From a virus: a stretch of DNA of 20,834 bases. The stretch's first letter is position 1. Every line of letters begins with the position of its first letter. The DNA lies in the IMG/VR virus record IMGVR_UViG_3300037247_001843, positions 1 through 20,834 of that record; one strand, 5' to 3'. The position numbers were made by a program, and so were the translations under genes. Under the pieces are notes generated by a model. It did no database searches. It was not told the origin of the DNA and was given only the letters and a program-made list of their open reading frames with translations. Shown here piece by piece: positions 6,433-13,255 of the stretch.

Positions 6433-8427
6433 TCAACCCGCCTGCACGTCCCCCACCCGCTGCCGCTCGAGCATCGTCAGTTCGTCCATTCGTCGAAAAT
6501 ACTGCTCTTCGGTGAGCGATCCGCCCTCGCGCATCTGCGTTGCCAGCGTACGATTCGCCGAGATCCGCCGCAACTCTTCGGCCGCTTCATCGCTGCGTCC
6601 CTCAGTCAGATCGGAGACCTCTGGGCTCGGCGACTCCCCGCGGGGCGACTCCTGCCCGAGTTCGCGGATCTCGAGGAAATTCACGAAGTCGAGTTCGACC
6701 GAGAGCCCATCGTCGACATTCCACACGATCCGCAGGTTCTGCGCCCGAAAGATCGTCTGAAACGCAGTCGCGTCCTGCAACCGAGCGAAGCGCTCTGCCA
6801 CCTGGCGCGACCACCCAATCCCCTCGAGATAGTTCGCGCGCGCTTCCCGCTGCAACCCGCGGAGTTCGCTCGCGCTCGTGAGCGTGGTTCCCCTCGAAAG
6901 CTCTTCCGTTTCCGGACTCGCTACGAGCAGCTCGATCGCATCCCCGGGCCGAAGACGCAGCAGATCGACGCCGTTGATCGGTTCCTCCCACGACCACGCG
7001 TCCGTTGTCTTAAGCTTTCCCTCGATCTCCTGCCGTCCGACCTGATGCCAGATTGACTCGGCCGCGTCCGCGAGCGTCGCCGGATCCGTGATCCCGTCGA
7101 GCGTGAACGTCAGGATCCGATCATCCGGATTCTGTCCCGACGGAGGTACCTCGTTCGCTCGAGCGACCCGAGGCGGATCAGTCTGACCGAAGACCCCCGA
7201 TCGCGGGGCCGTCCCCGGAACGGGATACCGTGCCCACCGCACGCGCCCGAGCGCCGGGTCGTAGGCGCGCATTTCGATCGTCGGGACTTTCGTGCCGCCG
7301 AGCTTCCGCGAAAACCCGAGCGACTCGAGATTGCGCCCGTAGACCATCCGCCGAGCGATGTCCCGATTCGCGTAGAACGTCCGAGGCCGGATCAACCGCA
7401 GCTCGTTGTCCTCGAAGACCGGCACGAGCCCGACCTGCGTTGTCGTCTCCGTGATGTGATCCCAAAGTGAGAGCTGCTGGCCGCCTTGTCGTCCACGCCG
7501 TGAACCGCGCCCCCGCCGAGCGCGCCTCGAGCGAGGAACGGCCGATCCCAGCGTCGGGGCGTCGCTCTCCTCCCCCGCGATCCCGAAGCGCACGCTCGTT
7601 CCCCGCGTGCTCGCCTGCCGCCCGAGCAGCTCACGCACGCCTCGGTCGATCGGCAGATCCATCTCGATCCCGTCGCCAGCCGGCAGCGGAGTATCGATAA
7701 GGATCGCCGTCAGATCTCGACACGCGAGGTCGATCGTGTCTCCTTCCTGCCCGTCGAGCGAGACAGTCCACTCGTCGACGAGCCCGATAAAGCGCGTGGT
7801 GCCCTCAGGCGACCCTGCGGCGCCCGCCAGCCCCCGAGGCACGAGAGAGAGCAAGGTCCCGTCTTCGCGCGTCTGGCCCCCTACTCCGGCCTCGTACGAG
7901 GTCGCATCGACGAGCCCGATGATCACCTCGATTGCCACCGACCGGATCAGCCGTGGATCGAAGGGCGCGTCGCGGTAGTCGATCGTCACGCTTGCCGTGT
8001 CGGCGGTCCGGATCCCATTGCGCTCGATCGTGCAGTTCTGCGGAAGGATGGTCCCGAGCACGATCCGATCGTCGGGGGGCGCGCCCGCGGTCGCGTCCGG
8101 CGCGTTCCCGGTCGCGGTCGTCGTAAGCTGCTCTTGCAGGGAGTCGCGCTCTCGATCGAGATCCGAAAGGAAGAAGTCAGTCGTCTGCGGATCGAACGTG
8201 TCCCGATTCTCGATGAGGAACGTTCGACGACCCTGCACGAGCTCGAGCTGCCCTTCGATGTCCTCTCTCGAGCTCGCTCCCGCGGGTTGCCGGCCCTGTA
8301 GGCTCTCGGTCTGCCCCGCTGGCGCCGTCGAGCCCTGATCGAGCCGACCGTCGAGCGCGGCCGTATCGGCCCCCTCGTCGAGTCGGATCGCGAGCCTGAC
8401 GCGCGCGCTCGGTCGATACGTCGGCAT
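6433..8427 (-). CDS. Baseplate hub protein with coiled-coil insertion, 664 aa
   Basis: Forms the hub that links tube, spike and wedges. ATG at 8427, no clear ribosome site. Seen: residues 1-16 begin a strand (YRPSARVRLAIRL) that appears to resume at ~121 (RIVLGTILPQNCTIERNGIR), interrupted by a ~100-residue polar/coiled-coil insertion. Residues 125-260 match the first hub barrel (ASVTIDYRDAPFDPRLIRSV, IGLVDEWTVSLDG). There is an Arg/Gly-rich tract at 299-317, then a middle part with YGRNLESLGFSRKLGGTKVP at 363-382, a C-terminal barrel with LRLRPGDAIELLV at 490-502, and a helical tail (605-664). Known: this two-barrel layout with 'r.G..i.v' turns belongs to gp27/gpD-type hubs. It is followed by the spike gene, as usual. 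Confidence 0.8.
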   Translation of the reverse strand: MPTYRPSARVRLAIRLDEGADTAALDGRLDQGSTAPAGQTESLQGRQPAGASSREDIEGQLELVQGRRTFLIENRDTFDPQTTDFFLSDLDRERDSLQEQLTTTATGNAPDATAGAPPDDRIVLGTILPQNCTIERNGIRTADTASVTIDYRDAPFDPRLIRSVAIEVIIGLVDATSYEAGVGGQTREDGTLLSLVPRGLAGAAGSPEGTTRFIGLVDEWTVSLDGQEGDTIDLACRDLTAILIDTPLPAGDGIEMDLPIDRGVRELLGRQASTRGTSVRFGIAGEESDAPTLGSAVPRSRRARRGRGSRRGRQGGQQLSLWDHITETTTQVGLVPVFEDNELRLIRPRTFYANRDIARRMVYGRNLESLGFSRKLGGTKVPTIEMRAYDPALGRVRWARYPVPGTAPRSGVFGQTDPPRVARANEVPPSGQNPDDRILTFTLDGITDPATLADAAESIWHQVGRQEIEGKLKTTDAWSWEEPINGVDLLRLRPGDAIELLVASPETEELSRGTTLTSASELRGLQREARANYLEGIGWSRQVAERFARLQDATAFQTIFRAQNLRIVWNVDDGLSVELDFVNFLEIRELGQESPRGESPSPEVSDLTEGRSDEAAEELRRISANRTLATQMREGGSLTEEQYFRRMDELTMLERQRVGDVQAG

Positions 8428-8443
8428 CCGCGAAGTCTAGCGG

Positions 8444-8683
8444 TTATTCTTCCTCGTCGGGAAGACCAGCCCCGCAGACATCGCAGGCCCATCTTCGAGG
8501 GTCAGTCTTAGCACCACAGTCGACGCAGGTGAGCGGTTCTGGGTCCACCGACAGAGCTCCCGGCTGCGGGCCGCCCAGCGACCGGAGTCGCGCCTGCGCG
8601 TCGGCGTCGAACATCGACTCCCCGTCGTGATTGCACGGGTAGCACTGATCGAAGGCAATCCCATGTCGACAACCACCGCTCAT
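8444..8683 (-). CDS. Small zinc-ribbon protein, 79 aa
   Basis: ATG at 8683 overlaps the upstream TGA (ATGA). Seen: an N-terminal Cys/His cluster (C5, H7, C14, C17, H19: CRHGIAFDQCYPCNH) and a C-terminal four-Cys ribbon (C53-x2-C56 and C67-x2-C70: CVDCGAKT, then ACDVCG), joined by a Pro/Gly linker and ending in DEEE. Known: paired CxxC knuckles of this spacing form zinc ribbons, used for nucleic-acid or protein contacts. Two metal sites in 79 residues is dense for a gene in a baseplate operon. It is last in the small-gene cassette; the stop is TAA, 16 nt before the hub ATG. Confidence 0.75.
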   Translation of the reverse strand: MSGGCRHGIAFDQCYPCNHDGESMFDADAQARLRSLGGPQPGALSVDPEPLTCVDCGAKTDPRRWACDVCGAGLPDEEE

Positions 8684-8964
8684 GACGCCACCACCCGCAC
8701 GTCGATCCGCTGCCACGCAGGCCGAGCCCACCGCGAACCTCGAAGAGCGATCTCGTCGAATCCCTTCTCACGGAGCGAATCCATGTCGCGAACCATCGTC
8801 TGGCTCGGGGGAACAAAATAGATTCCGTAACCCGCAGAAACGAGCTCGCCGGCGGCCGCATGGTCGTTGCGCCCAATGACGGCGGAGCCGCTCTCGTAAA
8901 TCTCATCGAGGAGAGCCTGGGCGCGGTTGCTGTTGATACCCTCGGTCTTCGTGTTCTCGTTCAT
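8680..8964 (-). CDS. Small hypothetical protein, 94 aa
   Basis: Not recognised. ATG at 8964 with a strong ribosome site (AAGGGAAGGGGAG). Seen: a polar N-terminus (MNENTKTEGINSNRAQ), helix ALLDEIYESGSAVIGRND, helix AAAGELVSAGYGIYFVPP, then TMVRDMDSLREKGFDEIALR and a C-terminus ending QRIDVRVVAS. The helix-helix-strand order with a Gly-Tyr-Gly turn could be a small winged-helix-like or alpha/beta fold. I make no functional claim. It overlaps the zinc-ribbon gene by ATGA. Confidence 0.65.
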   Translation of the reverse strand: MNENTKTEGINSNRAQALLDEIYESGSAVIGRNDHAAAGELVSAGYGIYFVPPSQTMVRDMDSLREKGFDEIALRGSRWARPAWQRIDVRVVAS

Positions 8965-8978
8965 CTCCCCTTCCCTTC

Positions 8979-9242
8979 CTATTTGAGCGGCTCGACGGCG
9001 TGAGCCGCCAGGCGCGCGGTGATCTCGAGGCGCTCGGTCTCGCTGGGCTCGGAGCCATCGACGCGTCGCACGAAGATGTGATGACCCAGTGCGCAGGTGC
9101 TGCCGGGCATCTGGTAGAGAGAGCCGAGCGGGATCCCCAACGACGAGCCAATAGTCACCCTGAGTTCCAGCTCGCCGTCGTCGTGACTCTCGCGGAGCCA
9201 GCGCGCGAGCGCGGGGGTCAGGCGGGTGTCTCGAATCAGCAT
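8979..9242 (-). CDS. Small hypothetical protein, 87 aa
   Basis: Not recognised. I choose ATG at 9242 (MLIRDTRLTPALARWLRESH), which overlaps the upstream gene by 7 nt; the longer in-frame start at 9281 would overlap more. Seen: an N-terminal helix, a beta part (DGELELRVTIGSSLGIPLGS), a loop with Cys and two His (STCALGHHIFVRRVDG), and a C-terminal helix (TERLEITARLAAHAVE). The Cys-His-His group could be structural or could bind metal, but it does not match a named motif. It ends TAG inside the ribosome site of the next gene. Confidence 0.65.
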   Translation of the reverse strand: MLIRDTRLTPALARWLRESHDDGELELRVTIGSSLGIPLGSLYQMPGSTCALGHHIFVRRVDGSEPSETERLEITARLAAHAVEPLK

Positions 9243-9472
9243 GCGACTACCCGCCGAAGAAAGTCCCAATCGGCAGAACAATTCGGGATAGTGAGTGCCG
9301 TCGCCCTGTCGTTGATCTCAGCGGTGGCCCTCGCGAACGATTCGCTCAGCCGCCGCCGGGCCCGCTCTTGCGCTCTCAGAAGTGCGACGCCTGCGGCGGG
9401 ATCGTGGTCGAGAGCGGTGCCAATCGCGTCATAGGCGGCGAGAGCAGTACGAGTCTGGGCCCAGTCAATCAT
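9236..9472 (-). CDS. Small hypothetical helical protein, 78 aa
   Basis: Not recognised. ATG at 9472 overlaps the upstream TGA (ATGA), which fixes the start; the open frame extends further upstream, but only over the previous gene. Seen: MIDWAQTRTALAAYDAIGTA, then LRAQERARRRLSESFARATA, i.e. two amphipathic helices, then NCSADWDFLRRVVAC with two Cys residues. Almost certainly all-helical and soluble. It overlaps the next gene by 7 nt. Confidence 0.7.
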   Translation of the reverse strand: MIDWAQTRTALAAYDAIGTALDHDPAAGVALLRAQERARRRLSESFARATAEINDRATALTIPNCSADWDFLRRVVAC

Positions 9473-9759
9473 GCTGCGATCCTCCGGCGAGCCTGGCTCC
9501 GGTCCAGGTTGGCAGGTGTGAGCCGAAACGGGTCCAGTGCCGAGATGGGGACTTCGACGCCTCCAGCGGCGGCCGCTTCGGCGGCGACGAGCGCCTTCTC
9601 GACCGCTTCCTCCGCGCGGTTGGCCACGGCCACCTCGGCCCACTCGGCCTCGGTGAGGGTGCAGAGCGGGGCCGGATTAGCAGCGTAGTAGGCGGCACGC
9701 CGCGAAATGTTGGCAGCGAGGCGGAGACTCTCTCGTCGCGCTGCATGCTCTTTTCTCAT
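9469..9759 (-). CDS. Small Ala-rich helical protein of unknown function, 96 aa (116 aa from an upstream start)
   Basis: I do not recognise it. Preferred start is ATG at 9759, with an outstanding ribosome site GGAAGGGAAGGGAAG at 9764-9778. A second in-frame ATG at 9819 (MLLHRDEILLRLGV) has GGAG 4 nt upstream and would give 116 aa. Seen: a basic N-terminus (MRKEHAARRESLRLAANISR), a helical middle with TEAEWAEVAVANRAEEAVEK, an Ala run, and a C-terminus ending LDRSQARRRIAA. No signal peptide or membrane segment. It is the first gene of a five-gene cassette of small proteins and overlaps the next by ATGA. Confidence 0.7.
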   Translation of the reverse strand: MRKEHAARRESLRLAANISRRAAYYAANPAPLCTLTEAEWAEVAVANRAEEAVEKALVAAEAAAAGGVEVPISALDPFRLTPANLDRSQARRRIAA

Positions 9760-9763
9760 CGTT

Positions 9764-9778
9764 CTTCCCTTCCCTTCC
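9764..9778 (-). promoter_or_regulatory. Strong purine-rich ribosome-binding site
   Basis: GGAAGGGAAGGGAAG ends 4 nt before the ATG at 9759 and decides that start. Its core AAGGGAAGGG (9767-9776) recurs exactly before the ATGs at 8964 (8968-8977) and 13956 (13962-13971). The latter is the chaperone gene, the first gene after the hairpins. Confidence 0.7.
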
Positions 9779-9817
9779 ACACCTAACCTAAGCAGTATTT
9801 CGTCCCTGTGAAGCAGC

Positions 9818-9830
9818 ATTCTGCTCCGTC
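9818..9830 (-). repeat. Partial third copy of the ACGGAGCAGAA box
   Basis: GACGGAGCAGAAT, ending in the first two bases of the ATG at 9819. GGAG lies about 4 nt before that ATG, so this copy can act as the ribosome site for a longer form of the next gene. It looks like a local tandem duplication of 9837-9853. Confidence 0.6.
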
Positions 9831-9836
9831 CTGCCG

Positions 9837-9853
9837 ATTTTCTGCTCCGTCTA
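9837..9853 (-). repeat. 17-bp junction repeat (copy A): TAG stop plus ribosome-site box
   Basis: TAGACGGAGCAGAAAAT, starting with the stop codon of the LysM gene. The same 17 bases occur at 857-873 across the stop of the J-type gene. Here the ribosome-site box leads to ATC rather than ATG, so it no longer serves a start. A 13-base partial copy follows at 9818-9830. Confidence 0.8.
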
Positions 9854-10906
9854 GCACTCTGAATCTTCGACCGGAGCCGAGAGCGGAGGGATCACGATCA
9901 GCGTCCCCGCAGCCACCACCGAATCCGGCAGCCCGTTGACGTCCGCGATTCGCCGCCACTCGTCCGCCGTCCCGTAGACTTCCCGCGCGATCCGCCTCAA
10001 CGAGTCGCCCCCGCCCCGAATCGTCACCACAGCCAGCGGAGAAGGCCGCGTAAGGCGCCGCAAGTCCCGGGCGACTCTCTGTCCCTCCGCCTGCACACGA
10101 CGGCTCCTGCGGCCCTGCTCGCGCCGCCAGACCTCCACCCCAAGCCGGTCGACGAGCCCCTCGAAGTTCGTCGCCACCTCGACCGGCGTCTCGATCAAGT
10201 CGACCGCGAGCGCGTTCCCGAGTAGCCGAAGCGCCTCCGCATCCGCCAGAGCCCCTCGAACCGCCGTCAGAGGGATCGCCACCACGCTCTGCGCCGCCCT
10301 CACCCGGTCGAAGATCGCCCCTACACGCGCTCGCATCCCCCGCACCTGCGCACGAATCACGTCGGCGTAGTCCGTGCGAACCGCCTTTGGCTCGAAGGCG
10401 AGCTGATCGTCGGTCTGGTTCTGCCGCGTCCGGAGCTCCGCCGAGTTCGGGGGCTCGTCGAGCGTCGCCCGCGGCACTTCCTGATCGTCTCGTCCGAACC
10501 ACGAGAACCGCATGGTCCACTCGACGTCCTGCTCCCGGAGCCAGACCGGCTCGAACTCGGCGAGGATGCCCATCCGGACGACCTCACCCCACTGGAAGCG
10601 CAGGGCATTCCCAGAGCGCTGAAGCGTGTCGAAGATCGCGACGACGTCTCGAGCGAGCTCGGGCGTTTCGAAGCCGTTCGTTTCGACCTGGCCGCCGATG
10701 AACCGATCGTTCCAGATGCCCCGGAGCTGCATGTCGTTGTCCTGCGCTCCGAGCACCTGCAACGTTGCGACATTGTTCCCCGCGTACCAGGTCTTTTTCT
10801 CCCGGAGCTCGCCGCCGGCCGGGAGGGATCGGTTCGGCAGAGCTCGACCGCCGAGCGTCACCGAACGCTGCGACCCGGTGAGCTCTCGGATGATGACGGC
10901 GGGCAT
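9851..10906 (-). CDS. LysM-domain baseplate protein, 351 aa
   Basis: Baseplate or tail-tip protein that carries a LysM fold. ATG at 10906 has no visible ribosome site (upstream is pyrimidine-rich CTCCCTCCC). Seen: residues 1-145 beta-rich with a WTMRFSWFGRDDQE segment; residues ~160-290 a helical linker rich in Arg and Ala; residues ~300-341 a LysM: GDSLRRIAREVYGTADEWRR followed by IADVNGLPDS and GTLIVIPP. Known: LysM proteins sit between the tape measure and hub genes in contractile tails (gp53/XkdP-like), where the domain binds the tube initiator or the peptidoglycan. Context agrees. The stop TAG is followed at once by the ACGGAGCAGAAAAT repeat. Confidence 0.8.
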   Translation of the reverse strand: MPAVIIRELTGSQRSVTLGGRALPNRSLPAGGELREKKTWYAGNNVATLQVLGAQDNDMQLRGIWNDRFIGGQVETNGFETPELARDVVAIFDTLQRSGNALRFQWGEVVRMGILAEFEPVWLREQDVEWTMRFSWFGRDDQEVPRATLDEPPNSAELRTRQNQTDDQLAFEPKAVRTDYADVIRAQVRGMRARVGAIFDRVRAAQSVVAIPLTAVRGALADAEALRLLGNALAVDLIETPVEVATNFEGLVDRLGVEVWRREQGRRSRRVQAEGQRVARDLRRLTRPSPLAVVTIRGGGDSLRRIAREVYGTADEWRRIADVNGLPDSVVAAGTLIVIPPLSAPVEDSEC

Positions 10907-10916
10907 GGGAGGGAGT

Positions 10917-11021
10917 CTAGCACCCGCGCGCTTGGCCTCGGACCACCTCGACTGCGAGGGAACCCCCGCGGGCCGCTCCCATCATGGGAAGCGCGTAGGG
11001 CCGACCGTCGGTCAGCGCCAC
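10917..11021 (-). CDS. Possible micro-gene, 34 aa, between tape-measure region and LysM gene
   Basis: GTG at 11021 opens a frame reading (M)ALTDGRPYALPMMGAARGG and then SLAVEVVRGQARGC, ending TAG at 10919-10917. It is in the same frame as the upstream 67-aa gene, nine codons beyond its TAG. Third positions are strongly GC-biased and the composition is protein-like, unlike the Arg/Ser/Pro-rich alternative frame here. There is no ribosome site before the GTG. It could be a real tiny gene, a decayed C-terminus of the upstream gene, or a chance frame. Confidence 0.35.
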   Translation of the reverse strand: MALTDGRPYALPMMGAARGGSLAVEVVRGQARGC

Positions 11022-11048
11022 CGTCGACGGCGCGCGGGCACACGCAGT

Positions 11049-11252
11049 CTACCGCGGATCGCGCTCTTCTATCAGAGCCATGGCGCGATCTATCGATTCG
11101 CGCGCACGGCGGAGATCGTCTTTACTCACCCCGAGCGCCGCACGAGCGGTCTCCTCGGTCGCATCAGAAGGGAGAAGACCCATCCTCTGAAGCTGCGCCA
11201 CGAACGGATCCGGCTTTTCTTCCATGCAGCACCGTCGCCCGTGTCGGACCAC
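11049..11252 (-). CDS. Small hypothetical protein after the tape measure, 67 aa (or 58 aa)
   Basis: I do not recognise it. Candidate starts are GTG at 11252 (67 aa) and ATG at 11225 (58 aa, MEEKPDPFVAQLQRMG). Neither has a clear ribosome site; the first nine residues of the long form (Arg/Cys-rich) look non-native, so I lean to 11225. The body is helical and charged: TEETARAALGVSKDDLRRARESI in separate segments, ending IEERDPR. It lies 23 nt after the tape-measure stop. Possibly a small structural or accessory protein; no function is evident. Confidence 0.5.
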   Translation of the reverse strand: MVRHGRRCCMEEKPDPFVAQLQRMGLLPSDATEETARAALGVSKDDLRRARESIDRAMALIEERDPR

Positions 11253-11275
11253 GAAGCAAAGGAACTAAACTACCG

Positions 11276-13246
11276 TCACCTGGTCAAACTCGGCGCGAAG
11301 CCACTCTGAACTCGTCGTTCCGCCTGCGCGTCGATGTCGTTGATCATCCGCACCATCACCCGATCCGGGTCGGCTTGTCGGAACTCCTGACGCACCGTCA
11401 CGCTCCCTCGGTGGAAGTTGTTCACCGTCTGGGGACGCGCCTCCGGAGTTGCCCCCATGAGCTCCTCAGGAGTACGCCCAGCAAGAGCTCCCGCCAAACC
11501 AGGAAGCTGACGCCCTGTTGGCCCCATCTCTCCACGACCGATTCTGCTTACAAGACGCTCAGTAGCAGGATCTCGCATTAGTCTTTGCTGAACACCCGCC
11601 ATTCGCTCCTGTGCTGCCGCCTGCTGTACTGCCTGCTGTCCAGTCAGCCGAGCAGGTTCTTGCCCAAGAATATCAGCCCACATTCTCGAGAGGGCCGCAC
11701 CGATTGCGAGAATCCCCTCGATGAACGGATCGACGATCCATTCTTCAAGGAAGTTCGCGATTGCCGCGAAGAACGTCAAGATATTCCGAACGATTCTGAT
11801 CAGAACGCGAAGAACAATAGCCAGCATGATGAGAGCCGAGATCAGCATCACAATGAAAACGGTCCCGATGACTTTCAAGACCGGACGAAGGACTTCCCAC
11901 AACAGCGCCGCAACCACCTGAAACTCCGCCCAGAGCTGCTCGAAAATCGGCAGCATCGGCTCGATGATCTGCAACCACTGATCCCAGTACGCCGTCAGAG
12001 AAACCACGGCACCCGCGACGAGCGCTACGACGATTGCTAGGGGTCCCAAAACGGAACTCAGACCGGCTACACCTCCCGCTGCCGCTCCTCCGCTCACCGC
12101 TGCTTCAGCACCCACTGCACCTGCTCCCACGAGGCCGAGCGCCTCGAGCCCCGCGATCAGCGTCGAGAACATCGAGATCAGCGGCGCGATGAAACCTCGA
12201 GCCGCCGACAGAACTCCGAGCGCCGCCGCAAGCTGCCCGAGTTGCGGTCCGTGTGCTCGAAGCTGGTTCCCGAACTCCTGCATCCGTGCACTGATCTCGT
12301 CCCAGTGCGTGATCAAAAAATTGAAGGCCACGAATGCTTGATCAGCCACCTGCGAAAACGCTGCTGCCGCCGCGTTGCCCGCTCGAGTGAGCACCTGCTC
12401 GATCGCGTCTCGATTCGCGAGGATCAGGTTGTTGATCCGGTTCAAAAACGCCGTCACTTGTTCAAACACAGGTCCGGCGAGAGACGCGCTGAGCTGCTGC
12501 ACGATATCGCGGAACGAGCTCGTCACACCCGCGAAGCTCTGCCCATATGCCGCGGCCGCCTCATCAAAGTTTCCGAGCGCGCGCTGAAGTTCCGTGATCC
12601 GCTCCTGCGTCGTCAGATTCCGGTTCCACTCCTCCGTGGTTTGATTGATCAGATTCATCGATCGCAGGAGCGAGAAGAGACGCGTATCCATACCCGCGGT
12701 CCCGCGTACCATCAGGCCGATATCGCGCTGCGCTTGAGCGAAGTCGACTCCGAGCGCGCTCGCCGCTGCAACCGTCGAATTGGTGATGTCCCTCACCGTC
12801 TGTAGCGACTGACCAGCCGCGCGGATCGGTCCCACGATCCCCTGAAAAATATCAAACATCTCCTGCGTCGTCGCCGTCGACCGCAACGCATCTTCGGCGA
12901 GAGCTTTCCATACCGCCTCGGCGCTCGCGCGCGCCTCTTCGAATGAGATCCCGTCGATCGCCGAAATGATCGACTGCAACCCGATCCGGGTCTGTTCCAC
13001 AGATCGCTGAAAGTCGAGCATGCCCCCGACCATGAAACGGATTCCTCGACTGAGCGCCTGAAACCCAACATACCCAGCGCCGAGCGAGATCAGCGACCGC
13101 AGTAGTCCCCCGGCGATCGTCTGGGTTCCACGAAGCCGGTCAGCGAATGAGCGAACACGATCGCTGAGCCGACCCATCGAGCGCGCGAAACCCGCTCCGC
13201 CACCGCGAAGCCGCAGGTTGGCCGTGATTTCGTACTGAAGAGCCAT
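11276..13246 (-). CDS. Tail tape measure protein, 656 aa
   Basis: Sets tail length and may help the genome pass the membrane. ATG at 13246, preceded by a weak GGGGCG. Seen: N-terminal basic coiled segment (FARSMGRLSDRVRSFADRLR), then residues 60-260 with the tape-measure pattern GFQALSRGIRFMVGGMLDFQ and repeated small-residue helices (VAAASALGVDFAQAQRDIG). Long hydrophobic stretches occur at ~345-425 (Ala/Gly-rich) and ~440-500 (VIGTVFIVMLISALIMLAIV), enough for several membrane-spanning helices. The C-terminal ~100 residues are polar. Known: tape measures are the long helical gene after the chaperones, with central hydrophobic segments. At 656 aa it is short for the family. The commonly used ~0.15 nm per residue implies a tail near 100 nm. 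Confidence 0.9.
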   Translation of the reverse strand: MALQYEITANLRLRGGGAGFARSMGRLSDRVRSFADRLRGTQTIAGGLLRSLISLGAGYVGFQALSRGIRFMVGGMLDFQRSVEQTRIGLQSIISAIDGISFEEARASAEAVWKALAEDALRSTATTQEMFDIFQGIVGPIRAAGQSLQTVRDITNSTVAAASALGVDFAQAQRDIGLMVRGTAGMDTRLFSLLRSMNLINQTTEEWNRNLTTQERITELQRALGNFDEAAAAYGQSFAGVTSSFRDIVQQLSASLAGPVFEQVTAFLNRINNLILANRDAIEQVLTRAGNAAAAAFSQVADQAFVAFNFLITHWDEISARMQEFGNQLRAHGPQLGQLAAALGVLSAARGFIAPLISMFSTLIAGLEALGLVGAGAVGAEAAVSGGAAAGGVAGLSSVLGPLAIVVALVAGAVVSLTAYWDQWLQIIEPMLPIFEQLWAEFQVVAALLWEVLRPVLKVIGTVFIVMLISALIMLAIVLRVLIRIVRNILTFFAAIANFLEEWIVDPFIEGILAIGAALSRMWADILGQEPARLTGQQAVQQAAAQERMAGVQQRLMRDPATERLVSRIGRGEMGPTGRQLPGLAGALAGRTPEELMGATPEARPQTVNNFHRGSVTVRQEFRQADPDRVMVRMINDIDAQAERRVQSGFAPSLTR

Positions 13247-13255
13247 CAGGCGCCC

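Noticed and set aside
9236-9643. Long form (135 codons) of the 78-aa cassette gene.
   Set aside because: The extra N-terminal part is Gly/Arg-rich and overlaps the preceding gene entirely; the ATGA overlap at 9472 fixes the shorter start.
9783-10520. Minus-strand frame of 245 codons overlapping the LysM gene.
   Set aside because: Gly/Arg/Ala-rich out-of-frame shadow; the LysM frame has a clear domain and proper junctions.
10858-11043. Minus-strand 61-codon frame between the tape-measure region and LysM gene.
   Set aside because: Arg/Ser/Pro-rich, overlaps the start of the LysM gene, no ribosome site; the 34-codon frame at 10917-11021 is more protein-like.
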